Of a stretch of DNA of 17,548 nt, positions 1-8,223 are shown piece after piece. Positions within the stretch are counted from its first letter, which is position 1. Each line of letters opens with the position of its first letter. Where the stretch lies: positions 1-17,548 of the forward strand of contig DBAU01000010.1 in the NCBI GenBank assembly GCA_002291845.1, in the 5' to 3' direction. A program made the position numbers and the translations under genes. Source of the stretch: Alphaproteobacteria bacterium UBA1002 (GTDB lineage Bacteria > Pseudomonadota > Alphaproteobacteria > Rickettsiales > UBA998). Below the pieces are notes generated by a model, which was not told where the DNA came from, did no database searches, and worked only from the letters and a program-made list of their open reading frames with translations.

Positions 1-509
1 ACGGGAGAGAGCGTTTCCAGCTTATCCTGAAGGTCACGCGCCACCTGCACCAACGTGCGCTCTGGTACATCTCCGGTCACGATGACGTTGACCACCGGAA
101 ACAGGCTGAAATTGACTTCCTGCACCTTTGGCTCATCAGCATCGGTTGGCAGCTCAGCCTTGGCTTCATCTACCTTGGCGCGCACGTCCTGTAGCGCGGT
201 ATCCGCATCAAATCCGGCATCAAATTCCAGCGTGACCGAGGCGAAGCCTTCCATGGCTTCAGACTTCATCAGCTTCACCCCCTCTACGGCGGAGAGCTCT
301 TTTTCCATGGGCCTCAACAACAAGCGCTCGGCATCTTCCGGCGAAACGCCTTCCAATGTCATGGAAACGTAAATAATCGGAATCTGTACGTCCGGACTCG
401 ATTCCTTAGGCACCGAAACATAGGCCACACTGCCCATGATGAGGATAAAAGCAAGCAGCAGATAGACAACCCGATAACGGGAAATCGCCGCATCAATCAG
501 CGCAAACAT
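1..509 (-). CDS. RND-family efflux permease, N-terminal part (cut by window edge)
   Basis: Inner-membrane pump subunit of a proton-driven RND (AcrB/HAE1-like) tripartite exporter. The visible 169 codons begin MFALIDAAISRYRVVYLLLA. They hold the first transmembrane helix (about residues 14-34) and the conserved segment that follows it in this family, with PKESSPDVQIP and then TLEGVSPEDAERLLLRPMEK, and the beginning of the first porter domain. The ATG at 509 lies three bases after the stop of the adaptor gene, so the two are almost certainly translated from one mRNA and coupled. The rest of the gene, usually about 1,000 codons, lies left of the window. Substrate cannot be told from this fragment. 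Family assignment is firm; the exact subfamily is inference. Confidence 0.9.
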   Translation of the reverse strand, partial: MFALIDAAISRYRVVYLLLAFILIMGSVAYVSVPKESSPDVQIPIIYVSMTLEGVSPEDAERLLLRPMEKELSAVEGVKLMKSEAMEGFASVTLEFDAGFDADTALQDVRAKVDEAKAELPTDADEPKVQEVNFSLFPVVNVIVTGDVPERTLVQVARDLQDKLETLSP

Positions 510-512
510 CGA

Positions 513-1670
513 TTATTCTTCTCCCGTGGGTTTATCCTTTGCGGTTGTCCGCGCGGCTTCTTGCCCCTCGCGCTTTACTTTTTTTAAATTAAGTCGCTGG
601 CCATCATTCACAAACGCCTGACCTTGGGTGATAATCCATGCCTGTTCCGGAAGCCCCGCCACCCATAACCCGCTTTCATCCTCATCCAGAATGGTAATCG
701 TGCGGAAATGGACAAGACCATTCTCATCCACGGTTTTCACGCCAACGCCACCGGCATCATCCAGCCCAAGCAGCGAAGAAGACAAGCGATGCGCCTGTAC
801 CGTTTCCAGTGGCAACCGAATTTCTGCTGTTAATCCAGCGGCAGTTTTATACCCCTCATTAGGCAGCTCCACCTCCACCCGAAAACTACGGCTGGCATTA
901 TCCGCAACACTCGCCACATAACGAATTCTGCCGTGCATGAGTTCCATACCGGGAATCCGCACTTCCACATCTCCCTCGCGCTGAATTTTTGGTAAGTCCG
1001 TTTGCGGGATGCTGGAAGCAATAATCAGCGGATCTGGATCCACCACCTGTGCAATGGCACTTTCCCCGCCAAAAACCCCAACCCCTACAAAATCACCTAC
1101 CTCTGCATTCAGGCGTTCCAGCACGCCATCAAACGGAGCGCGGATTTTCGTATTACTTAAATCAATCTGAGCCTGCTTTAGCTCACGGCGCGCATCTTCC
1201 ATCTGCGTTTTGGACTCCGCATAGCGCACCTCGGTGGTAAATCCTTTTTTTGCAAGACGTTGGGAGGCTTTATACTCAATCTCCCGCTGCTCAACCAACG
1301 CCTGTGCCCGGCGCAGTTGCTCGGGTCGGTTCTGTGGATCAATCTCCACGAGCACTTCACCCTTTTTGACCTGATTTCCCTCTTTAATCGGGAAGTTCAA
1401 AATAGGTCCCGCCGTCTGAGCCTTCAGGCCGACCACCCGGTTAGGTTCAGTGACGCCATTCAGGGCAATGCTGCGCTGATGCGGCTCAGCCCTGCTTAAA
1501 CGAATACCAATCCGAGCACTGATTTCTCTTTTATCTCTCAGAGACGTATTATCTTTTTCACCCTCGCGGCCAGAGCTAAACAGGCCTGTTGCCATCCAAA
1601 GACAAATCCCGCCCATGATCCACACCGCCAGCCGGGTGGGACGATTTAGCTTCGCATACCAAGCACGCAT
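513..1670 (-). CDS. RND efflux periplasmic adaptor (HlyD/MFP family)
   Basis: Membrane-fusion protein linking an RND pump to an outer-membrane channel. The 385 residues show an N-terminal membrane anchor (about 14-32), a first lipoyl half (about 80-112, with AGPILNFPIKEGNQVKKGEV), an alpha-helical hairpin rich in Q, R, E and A (about 115-172), the second lipoyl half (KIRAPFDGVLERLNAEVGDF, from 175), a beta-barrel region (about 210-285) and a membrane-proximal part. The C-terminal tail is highly charged. The ATG at 1670 has a good AGGAAG ribosome site just upstream. The stop lies three bases before the permease start, the usual adaptor-then-pump order. No cysteine lipobox is present, so anchoring is by the helix. 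No TetR-type regulator is visible beside it. Confidence 0.92.
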   Translation of the reverse strand: MRAWYAKLNRPTRLAVWIMGGICLWMATGLFSSGREGEKDNTSLRDKREISARIGIRLSRAEPHQRSIALNGVTEPNRVVGLKAQTAGPILNFPIKEGNQVKKGEVLVEIDPQNRPEQLRRAQALVEQREIEYKASQRLAKKGFTTEVRYAESKTQMEDARRELKQAQIDLSNTKIRAPFDGVLERLNAEVGDFVGVGVFGGESAIAQVVDPDPLIIASSIPQTDLPKIQREGDVEVRIPGMELMHGRIRYVASVADNASRSFRVEVELPNEGYKTAAGLTAEIRLPLETVQAHRLSSSLLGLDDAGGVGVKTVDENGLVHFRTITILDEDESGLWVAGLPEQAWIITQGQAFVNDGQRLNLKKVKREGQEAARTTAKDKPTGEE

Positions 1671-1709
1671 AACTTCTTCCTGTGATTCTTTACGTCAGGC
1701 TACTTTGCA

Positions 1710-1735
1710 GATATAGCGTTTTAGGCAACTTCCAA
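1710..1735 (-). promoter_or_regulatory. candidate promoter for the RND efflux operon
   Basis: Read on the minus strand, TTGGAA (1735-1730) is followed by GCTATATC (1717-1710). The second element fits the housekeeping consensus known from Caulobacter, TTGACGS-N(10-14)-GCTANAWC, exactly, and the spacing of 11 bases after the 7-base -35 block is inside the range. The -35 half is imperfect. It lies about 40 bases upstream of the adaptor start. This is a motif match by eye, not a mapped start site. Confidence 0.45.
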
Positions 1736-1744
1736 GGCCTTTAT

Positions 1745-1773
1745 TTGACCTGATGGTTAAATTTAGCTACACC
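1745..1773 (+). promoter_or_regulatory. candidate promoter for hisZ-purA
   Basis: TTGACC (1745-1750) and GCTACACC (1766-1773) agree with the alphaproteobacterial housekeeping pattern TTGACGS-N(10-14)-GCTANAWC with one mismatch in each half and 14 bases between. Transcription would begin near 1780, giving a leader of roughly 20 bases before the hisZ ATG. It is back to back with the efflux promoter, and the two -35 boxes are only nine bases apart. Confidence 0.45.
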
Positions 1774-1799
1774 GTGGCCCAAAATAGACGATTTTCCTG

Positions 1800-2921
1800 A
1801 TGATGCACGCCTTACTTCCTTCCGGTCTACAAGACCTGCTGCCCCCAGATGCGGCGCGGGAGCAGCGAATGATTACGGAAATGCTGACCTGTTTTACAGC
1901 GCATGGTTATTCGCAAGTCACACCGCCCCTCGTTGAGTTCGAGGAGACACTGCTAGGGGGCAAAGGAGCCGCCTATGCGCCACAAACGTTCCGTGTCGCT
2001 GACCCGCTTAGCCAGAACATGATGGGATTGCGCGCGGATATTACTACACAGATTGCGCGGATTGCCTCCACCTTGCTGGCGAGTGCACCAAAGCCGCTGC
2101 GGCTTTCGTATGCCGGCCGTGTGTTGCGTGCCGTGCCCCAAGGCCTCTCACCAGAACGTCAGTTGGTGCAATCCGGTCTTGAGCTCATAGGCGTTGATAC
2201 GCCTCATGCATCATCAGAGATTATTCTTGTCTGTGCTGAAGCGCTGGAGCGCATTGGCAGTACTCGGCTGGTGGCAGATTTAACCATCGCCGGTCTTTTG
2301 GATGCCTTGCTAGAAGAGCAGCATTTCCCAAGCAGCGAGGCCCGCGAATCATTTGTTGCGGCCGTCAAACGTAAGGATCTTGCTGCTTTACCTGAAATCC
2401 CTGCAAAAGCGATTATTCAGACGCTTCTCTCCTTGCCACTGGATGCACAAGCGGCATTAACCCAGCTTCAGGCGCTCGCTTTGCCCGTGGGGGTGCGCAG
2501 CTGGTTTGATCAACTGGCGGAAATTCACGCCCGCCTTCGCAGCGAGTTGCCAGAGATGCGACTGAGCATTGATCCGCTTGAGAGCTATGGTTTTGAGTAT
2601 CATGAAGGCGTATGTTTCTCTTTATTTGATGCCACGCAAGGACGCGAAGTAGGGCGCGGCGGACGTTATGTTATTCAAGACGGGTTAGTCGCCTGCGGGG
2701 CCACCTTGTACATTCGTGCCCTGCTTGACTGTGGGTACTTACCTGCCACAGCAACACCCACAGTGATGCTGGCACCCTACACCCCAGAGACCGAAGGGCG
2801 TGCATTGCGCGCCAAAGGTTTCATTACGCTGCAAGCACATAGTGCTGATTGGCTGGAAGAAGCTACGCGCCTGGGGTGCACGCATGGATGGGAAAATGGA
2901 AGGTTACGTCACTTGGAATAG
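1800..2921 (+). CDS. hisZ: ATP phosphoribosyltransferase regulatory subunit HisZ
   Basis: HisZ is a catalytically inactive paralogue of histidyl-tRNA synthetase that assembles with the short form of HisG to carry out and regulate the first step of histidine synthesis (ATP plus PRPP). The 373-residue protein starts LLPSGLQDLLPPDAAREQRM, as HisZ and HisRS do. It carries the class II core: LRADITTQIARIA and LRLSYAGRVLRA (motif-2 region, about 77-110), QLVQSGLELIG (about 121-131), FEYHEGVCFSLF (265-276) and GRGGRY (285-290). It is much shorter than HisRS and has only a remnant in place of the anticodon-binding domain. Two ATGs overlap the start (1800 and 1803) and neither has a clear ribosome site, in keeping with a very short leader. 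hisG is not in the window. purA follows after 54 bases on the same strand. Confidence 0.93.
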   Translation: MMHALLPSGLQDLLPPDAAREQRMITEMLTCFTAHGYSQVTPPLVEFEETLLGGKGAAYAPQTFRVADPLSQNMMGLRADITTQIARIASTLLASAPKPLRLSYAGRVLRAVPQGLSPERQLVQSGLELIGVDTPHASSEIILVCAEALERIGSTRLVADLTIAGLLDALLEEQHFPSSEARESFVAAVKRKDLAALPEIPAKAIIQTLLSLPLDAQAALTQLQALALPVGVRSWFDQLAEIHARLRSELPEMRLSIDPLESYGFEYHEGVCFSLFDATQGREVGRGGRYVIQDGLVACGATLYIRALLDCGYLPATATPTVMLAPYTPETEGRALRAKGFITLQAHSADWLEEATRLGCTHGWENGRLRHLE

Positions 2922-2925
2922 TCAT

Positions 2926-2947
2926 TCCCCCCAATCGCATCGGGGGA
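2926..2947 (+). other. GC-rich hairpin between hisZ and purA
   Basis: TCCCCC (2926-2931) can pair with GGGGGA (2942-2947), leaving a 10-base loop, five bases after the hisZ stop. No run of T follows, so it does not look like an intrinsic terminator; it may stabilise the end of the upstream message or be processed. The purA ribosome site AAGGA (2963-2967) lies downstream and is not sequestered. Confidence 0.35.
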
Positions 2948-2975
2948 GCACAGAATAAATAGAAGGATAATTTAC

Positions 2976-4268
2976 ATGTCGAATGTTGTGGTGGTGGGTT
3001 CCCAGTGGGGCGATGAAGGCAAAGGCAAGGTGGTTGACTGGCTGTCCGAGCGTGCCGATGTGGTGGTACGTTTTCAAGGGGGGCATAATGCGGGTCATAC
3101 GCTGGTGGTGGATGGCGTAACCTATAAACTCAGCCTGCTGCCCTCTGGTATTGTCCGCCCCGGCAAGCTCTCCATCATTGGGAATGGGGTGGTGGTGGAT
3201 CCCTTCGCATTGCTTAAAGAAATCAATGCGGTACGTGCTCTAGGCGTTGCGATCACACCGGATAATCTTCAGATTGCGGAAAACGCTGTGCTCATCCTCC
3301 CCATTCACCGCGAGATGGATACGGCAGCTGAAATGCGCCGGGGTAGCAACAAAATCGGCACCACCAACCGCGGCATTGGCCCTGCCTACGAAGACAAGGT
3401 TGCCCGTCGTGCGGTACGTATGTGTGATCTTGCCAATGTGGATGTGCTGCGGGAAAAAATTGAAGCGCAGCTGAACTTCCACAATCAAGTACTGACACTT
3501 TCTGGCCAGCCACCCCTCACTTTGGATGCCGTGATTACCCCTCTGCTGGATATTCGTGAGGAGGTGCTCTCGTATGCCCGCCCCGTTTGGCGGACATTGG
3601 AAGAGTGCCGTCGCCTTGGCAAACGTGTAATGTTTGAAGGGGCTCAAGGCATGTTACTGGATGTGGATCACGGCACGTATCCGTTTGTGACCTCTTCCAA
3701 TACCCATGCCGGCGCCGCTGCCGCAGGCGCCGGAGTAGGTCCATCGTCACTTGGTTACATCCTTGGCATCACCAAAGCCTATACCACCCGCGTGGGCAGT
3801 GGCCCCTTCCCCAGCGAGCTTACCGATGCGATTGGCAAGCAGATTGGTGAGCGCGGCCATGAATTTGGCACCGTTACCGGTCGCCCGCGCCGCTGCGGGT
3901 GGTTTGATGCCGTGCTGGTACGCCAGTCGTGTAAAATTGCTGGAATTCATGGCATCGCACTGACAAAAGTGGATGTGCTGGATGGCTTGGAAGAGCTAAA
4001 AATTTGCGTGGGTTACCGTTATGAGGGGCAGATGTATGATTATCTGCCTGCGGCTCACTATATTCAGGAAAAGCTGGAGCCGGTGTATGAAACCATCGAA
4101 GGGTGGTCGCAAAGCACACAAGGCGCGCGGAGCTGGGCGGATCTTCCGGCGCAAACAATCAAGTACATCCGGCGCATTGAAGAACTGATTGAGTGTCAGG
4201 TAGCACTGCTTTCAACCAGCCCGAAACGCGAGGACACGATTCTGGTGAGTGATCCGTTTCTCGGCTGA
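2976..4268 (+). CDS. purA: adenylosuccinate synthetase
   Basis: PurA condenses IMP and aspartate using GTP to give adenylosuccinate, the committed step to AMP, in the cytoplasm. At 430 residues it has the family's normal length. Visible motifs are the GTP/IMP loop GSQWGDEGKGKVVDW with catalytic Asp13, GGHNAGHT with catalytic His41, NKIGTTNRGIGPAYEDK, EGAQGMLLDVDHGTYPFVTS (from 221), TGRPRRCGWFD (301-311), the guanine-specifying TKVDVLD (330-336), and the C-terminal SPKRED. The ATG has a good AAGGA site eight bases upstream, and the first motif falls at the expected distance, so the start is secure. It follows hisZ closely, a neighbour pair seen in other alphaproteobacteria; both pathways touch purine pools. 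Confidence 0.98.
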   Translation: MSNVVVVGSQWGDEGKGKVVDWLSERADVVVRFQGGHNAGHTLVVDGVTYKLSLLPSGIVRPGKLSIIGNGVVVDPFALLKEINAVRALGVAITPDNLQIAENAVLILPIHREMDTAAEMRRGSNKIGTTNRGIGPAYEDKVARRAVRMCDLANVDVLREKIEAQLNFHNQVLTLSGQPPLTLDAVITPLLDIREEVLSYARPVWRTLEECRRLGKRVMFEGAQGMLLDVDHGTYPFVTSSNTHAGAAAAGAGVGPSSLGYILGITKAYTTRVGSGPFPSELTDAIGKQIGERGHEFGTVTGRPRRCGWFDAVLVRQSCKIAGIHGIALTKVDVLDGLEELKICVGYRYEGQMYDYLPAAHYIQEKLEPVYETIEGWSQSTQGARSWADLPAQTIKYIRRIEELIECQVALLSTSPKREDTILVSDPFLG

Positions 4269-4319
4269 TTCTGCCAGGATATTAAGACAATTTAAATTAA
4301 ATGCTGCGCATAATGCGGC

Positions 4320-6476
4320 ATGGCTGACGCTGCCCTAAAGAGCGAACCTACCTCATTGCCCGTTCCCAACGGAGGATCCTCTGCGCCTGCGCCAGAGTAT
4401 AAATCAAGCTCAGTGATTGCCAAAGCGCGCGAAGAAATTCTTGAAAAGCTTCGTCAGTATACTCCGACCTATGATTTGCGTCCGCCGGCACCGGGTGTTC
4501 TGAATGGTCGCTATCACATCAAAATGGATCAACCATTGGCTGAATTTAGCCGACCGCAGATCAATGCGTATGCGGTGGCTGATGCCAATGGAACCATCAT
4601 GCCCTATTACGCGGCGGTGTGCGATGCTGGCTTACCGTACCGGCATACCAGCATGGAGAAAATGCTGGGAGCGGATCACCCCAACCTCATACGGCTGGTT
4701 GACCATGGTATTGTTTATCTCCCCTCGCTTAATGAACAGCGCCACATCATGCTTTTTGAGCGCCCACAGGGTAAGCGCCTCTCCACATTGCTTGCAGAGG
4801 GCCTGAGCTTCACTGAGCAGCGTCTGCATGAACAAGTACTTGTTCCGCTTTCCTCTGCACTTACAATGCTGGAAGAGCTGGGGATTAGTCATTGCCATAT
4901 CCATCCGGAGAATATCTTCCTGGGCGAAAAACTAGTATTGGGTGAGTGCATTTCCCTACCTGCTGGCTACGCACAGGAAAGTGTATATGAGCCTGTCGAG
5001 CGCATTTCCGCCATCCCACAAGGCAAAGGCGGCGGCTCTCACAAAGTGGATTTATATTCCGTGGGCGTCTTGGTGATTGAGTGCCTCTATAATCTTACCC
5101 GCGTGCGCGGCATGAGCAAAGATCAGCTGATCTCGCTGCTGCTGCAGCAGGGATGCTACAACACCATGATCGGGAATGGAGAATTCTCAGAATACTTCCA
5201 TGATCTACTGCGCGGCAGCCTGAGTGATGATCCCATTGATCGCTGGGGCCCAGCACAGTTGGCACAGTGGATTACCGGCAAACGATTTAATATTATTCAT
5301 CCGTCAATTCCACGGGAAGCCTCACGTCCCTTTACCTTTGAGAATAAAGATTATTTCAATCGCAAGTCTTTAGCGCATGCGCTTTATGTCAATTGGGAAA
5401 CGGCCAAAAATTTTGTGCGCACGGCGAAGATAGAGCGCTGGCTGGAGCAATCCATTCAGCAGCCCGATGATGCCGCCTTGATGACGCAGGTCATCAGTAT
5501 GTCGGGCTCCGCGACAAAAAATGCCAAGCGGGCAAATGACACCCTAACCCGACTTTTGATTATTTTGGATCCCTCCGGCCCGATACGCAGCGAACATCTC
5601 GCGTTTAATACAGACGCGATCGGAAAGATGCTGACAGAAGCGATGTATAACCGTCGTCAGAACGATCTCAATCTTATCGTCGATGTCATGCTAAATGATC
5701 TGCCGCATTACTGGACAGAGCGCCAGCGTTCACGCCTGACGCAGGAAACGCAGGATGCCGTATGGAAAATCCAAGCCAGCCGTCCTGCACTCACTGGCAA
5801 TGGTTTTGGGTTTGGCATCGAGCGCTGTTTGTATGACCTCAATCAGGATTTGCCGTGTTACAGCCAGCAGATGAAAGGCCTCTACATTACCAGCCTGCAA
5901 GATTTCATGCTGGCACTTGACGCGTTAGCAAGTGACCGTCCCCGAGATTTCACACTGCTCGATCGACATCTCACCGCGTTTGCAGCCAGTAAGGCAAAAA
6001 TCAACAGCGATGTGCGTATGCATGAAATCGCAACCTTTGCTCCTGAGCTGGCAAAAAGTAAGGAACTTCAGGTTTTACAGCTTTTTGCTAAGGCACAGGC
6101 CAAAGCTGGCCTTTCTTCGCTTCCTGGCCTCAGTCTCCACGCGGCACTGATTCTTATCGGCCTACTCGATTTGATCCATAGCCGCAAAATTAGAGAAACG
6201 CTGGCCCAGCGTATTCGTCAGGTGGCCGAGGATGGCAATATCACTTCGGTCATCAATGCTCTGGTTGAGGCAACGTATCTGGAGCGGGATCGAAATGGAT
6301 ATAATACAGCCCGCGAGATGTATCTTCGCAACCAACTGGAAATCAACCGGCTGCGTGATCCAGAGGAAATCAAAAAGAAAGTCAACGATCGTTCTGCGCG
6401 CTGGTCATCGCTGGCGTCTATGTTTGTTTTTCTGATTACATGCGCCTTCATCGTGCGAGACTTGGTGAGAATGTAG
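4320..6476 (+). CDS. tail-anchored protein with degenerate protein-kinase domain
   Basis: A 718-residue protein I do not recognise by name. Residues about 60-320 follow the order of a Ser/Thr protein-kinase fold: a small lobe with a glycine-poor beginning, PNLIRLVDHG (121-130, like the alpha-C/beta-4 region), SHCHIHPENIFL (190-201) in place of the catalytic loop HRDxKPEN, LVLGECIS in place of DFG, KVDLYSVGVLVIECL (242-256, like the alpha-F segment) and DPIDRWG (304-310). The catalytic Asp is replaced by His193 and the following Lys by His195; Asn198 is kept. No clear VAIK lysine is seen (PYYAAVCD instead). It therefore looks like a pseudokinase. Residues 350-690 are predicted mostly helical and unassigned. 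A single hydrophobic stretch at 696-714 would anchor the C terminus, leaving the main body in the cytoplasm. No ribosome site precedes the ATG. The next gene starts one base after its stop, implying shared function. Kinase-fold assignment is by motif reading only. Confidence 0.75.
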   Translation: MADAALKSEPTSLPVPNGGSSAPAPEYKSSSVIAKAREEILEKLRQYTPTYDLRPPAPGVLNGRYHIKMDQPLAEFSRPQINAYAVADANGTIMPYYAAVCDAGLPYRHTSMEKMLGADHPNLIRLVDHGIVYLPSLNEQRHIMLFERPQGKRLSTLLAEGLSFTEQRLHEQVLVPLSSALTMLEELGISHCHIHPENIFLGEKLVLGECISLPAGYAQESVYEPVERISAIPQGKGGGSHKVDLYSVGVLVIECLYNLTRVRGMSKDQLISLLLQQGCYNTMIGNGEFSEYFHDLLRGSLSDDPIDRWGPAQLAQWITGKRFNIIHPSIPREASRPFTFENKDYFNRKSLAHALYVNWETAKNFVRTAKIERWLEQSIQQPDDAALMTQVISMSGSATKNAKRANDTLTRLLIILDPSGPIRSEHLAFNTDAIGKMLTEAMYNRRQNDLNLIVDVMLNDLPHYWTERQRSRLTQETQDAVWKIQASRPALTGNGFGFGIERCLYDLNQDLPCYSQQMKGLYITSLQDFMLALDALASDRPRDFTLLDRHLTAFAASKAKINSDVRMHEIATFAPELAKSKELQVLQLFAKAQAKAGLSSLPGLSLHAALILIGLLDLIHSRKIRETLAQRIRQVAEDGNITSVINALVEATYLERDRNGYNTAREMYLRNQLEINRLRDPEEIKKKVNDRSARWSSLASMFVFLITCAFIVRDLVRM

Positions 6477-6477
6477 C

Positions 6478-6945
6478 ATGGCTAAAACAGCAAAGAGCAA
6501 AAAGAAAAAAGGCAGTAGTCGCCTAGGGTTAGCAGGGCTTTATATCGCCAGCCTCATTCTGATGGTGGTTCTCAAAGGCATCTTTATCTTTATTTTGATT
6601 GCATTAGCCCCCACCATTGTTGCCCGGATTGCCGATACCAGTAAGCACAAGGAAATTTATCGGTGCGTCCTTGCCTGCAATCTGGCGGGCATAATGCCCT
6701 ACCTGTCTTCACTTTTGCAGACATCGATCGATGATTCCATGCGCCTGCTTTCTGATCCTGAATGCTGGTTTGTGATTTACGCTTTTTCCGGTATCGGCTG
6801 GATTCTGGTATGGGTCACACCTTTTGCAGCAGAATTGCTCACGGAGATGGGGCATAGCAGTCGCATCAACCGGCTGGAAGCCATGCAGCACAAGCTGGTA
6901 GAAGAGTGGGGCCCAGAAATTCAGCGCAAGATTGATCTGGTCTAG
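6478..6945 (+). CDS. small multi-spanning membrane protein coupled to the pseudokinase
   Basis: A 155-residue protein of unknown function. It opens with a strongly basic tail (KTAKSKKKKGSSR), then a long hydrophobic region at about 17-48 that may be one or two helices, a second at about 60-80 and a third at about 96-120, and ends with a charged helix (about 124-152). The basic N terminus suggests it faces the cytoplasm. Its ATG follows the pseudokinase TAG by one base, so it is probably translated by the same ribosomes and may form a membrane complex with that protein's C-terminal anchor. No catalytic motif is visible. It ends 11 bases from the convergent mnmA gene with no obvious terminator between. 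Confidence 0.75.
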   Translation: MAKTAKSKKKKGSSRLGLAGLYIASLILMVVLKGIFIFILIALAPTIVARIADTSKHKEIYRCVLACNLAGIMPYLSSLLQTSIDDSMRLLSDPECWFVIYAFSGIGWILVWVTPFAAELLTEMGHSSRINRLEAMQHKLVEEWGPEIQRKIDLV

Positions 6946-6956
6946 CCGCAGCCGGA

Positions 6957-8141
6957 TCAGGTGTGGATTTCTCCGCCAGCATGCACGGACCATAAACTAC
7001 GAGCTACTTCCTCAACGGCATCAGGAGCAGTGGCTGTAATCCAGCCTCCTCCAAGTACGCGAGAACCATCATAGGCAACGCAGGCCTGCCCGGGCGCAAT
7101 AGCAGCCTGTGGCTCGAACAGCTGTACCAACGCACGGTTTCCCGGAAGCCTGAAAAATTCCGCTGGTTTTGGCTGCTGCGAAGAACGCCATTTAACAACG
7201 ATCTCACCGCTTCGTTCGGGCATGGTTTCATCAGCTAACCAATTCACATCGCGAAGGATAAAGCGTTTTTTTTCTAAAGCGGAGCGAGGTCCAACCCAGA
7301 CACGACGCTGCGCAGGCTCCAGACGCACAACATACAGTGGCTCACCCGCCGCAACGCCAAGCCCGCGTCGCTGACCAACGGTATAATGGATAACCCCCTC
7401 ATGCCGCCCCAGCGCGTAACCATCAATATGCATGATATCACCGGGATCAGACGCACCGGGACGTAACTTCTCTATCACCGCGGCATATCCACCGGTTGGT
7501 ACAAAGCAAATATCTTGGCTGTCCGGCTTATCGTGAACCACAAGCCCTAACTCTGCGGCGATACGGCGCGTTTCCTCTTTGGGGTGACCACCAAGGGGGA
7601 AACGAAGAAAATCCAGCTGCTCACGCGTTGTTGCAAAGAGAAAATAGCTTTGGTCTTTGCCAAACTCTGCGGCCTGATGAAGCTCCGCTCCACCTGCTCC
7701 TGTTAGCCGGCGCACATAATGTCCGGTAGCCATGCAGTCCGCGCCCAGCTCACGCGCCGTAGTTAGTAAATCCTTGAACTTAACAGACTGATTGCACTTC
7801 ACGCAGGGAATGGGCGTCTCGCCAGCAAGGTACGTATCAGCAAAATCCTCCATGACTGCATCGCGAAAGCGATTTTCATAATTCAGTACGTAATGGGGTA
7901 TCCCCAACGACTCAGCCACCCGACGCGCGTCATGAATATCCTGCCCGGCGCAACAGGCCCCTTTTTTACCAATCATTGCGCCATGATCATAGAGCTGCAA
8001 GGTAATCCCGATCACTTCGTAGCCTTCACGGTGCAGCAATCCAGCGACAACGGAGGAATCTACCCCGCCAGACATCGCCACCACCACGCGTGTTTGTGCG
8101 GGAGGCTTTGCAAACCCTAGACTGTTAAGATGATGCTGCAT
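6957..8141 (-). CDS. mnmA: tRNA-uridine 2-sulfurtransferase MnmA
   Basis: MnmA adenylates and then thiolates the wobble uridine (U34) of tRNAs for Lys, Glu and Gln, taking sulfur from a persulfide relay. The 394-residue protein shows the PP-loop ATP site MSGGVDSS (23-30), GACCAGQDIHDARRVAESLG (61-80), the catalytic cysteine in CVKCNQSVKF (Cys116 by alignment with E. coli Cys102), MATGHY (137-142), and the second, persulfide-forming cysteine in DSQDICFVP (Cys212, equivalent to Cys199), followed by GYALGRHEGVIHYTVGQRRG. The ATG has an AGGA ribosome site eight bases upstream (8153-8150), which fixes the start. The PAS_5 gene ends 82 bases upstream on the same strand; co-transcription is possible but not shown. 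Confidence 0.97.
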   Translation of the reverse strand: MQHHLNSLGFAKPPAQTRVVVAMSGGVDSSVVAGLLHREGYEVIGITLQLYDHGAMIGKKGACCAGQDIHDARRVAESLGIPHYVLNYENRFRDAVMEDFADTYLAGETPIPCVKCNQSVKFKDLLTTARELGADCMATGHYVRRLTGAGGAELHQAAEFGKDQSYFLFATTREQLDFLRFPLGGHPKEETRRIAAELGLVVHDKPDSQDICFVPTGGYAAVIEKLRPGASDPGDIMHIDGYALGRHEGVIHYTVGQRRGLGVAAGEPLYVVRLEPAQRRVWVGPRSALEKKRFILRDVNWLADETMPERSGEIVVKWRSSQQPKPAEFFRLPGNRALVQLFEPQAAIAPGQACVAYDGSRVLGGGWITATAPDAVEEVARSLWSVHAGGEIHT

Positions 8142-8223
8142 CTAGATGATCCTATGGTCATGCCCTTATCCCTGAACAGAGGATTTGGCAATGAATTTCA
8201 GGAAAATCAGTCCGTAAGCAGGA

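Noticed and set aside
55..921. Plus-strand ORFs opposite the efflux genes
   Set aside because: They are serine- and threonine-rich antisense readings of real minus-strand genes.
3240..4158. Several minus-strand and alternate-frame ORFs across purA (up to 135 codons)
   Set aside because: purA is conserved end to end on the plus strand; the others are shadows with no ribosome sites or familiar sequence.
6946..6956. Bidirectional terminator between the convergent 155-codon gene and mnmA
   Set aside because: Only 11 bases separate the stops, and I find no GC-rich stem with a T run in the gap or in the adjoining gene ends.
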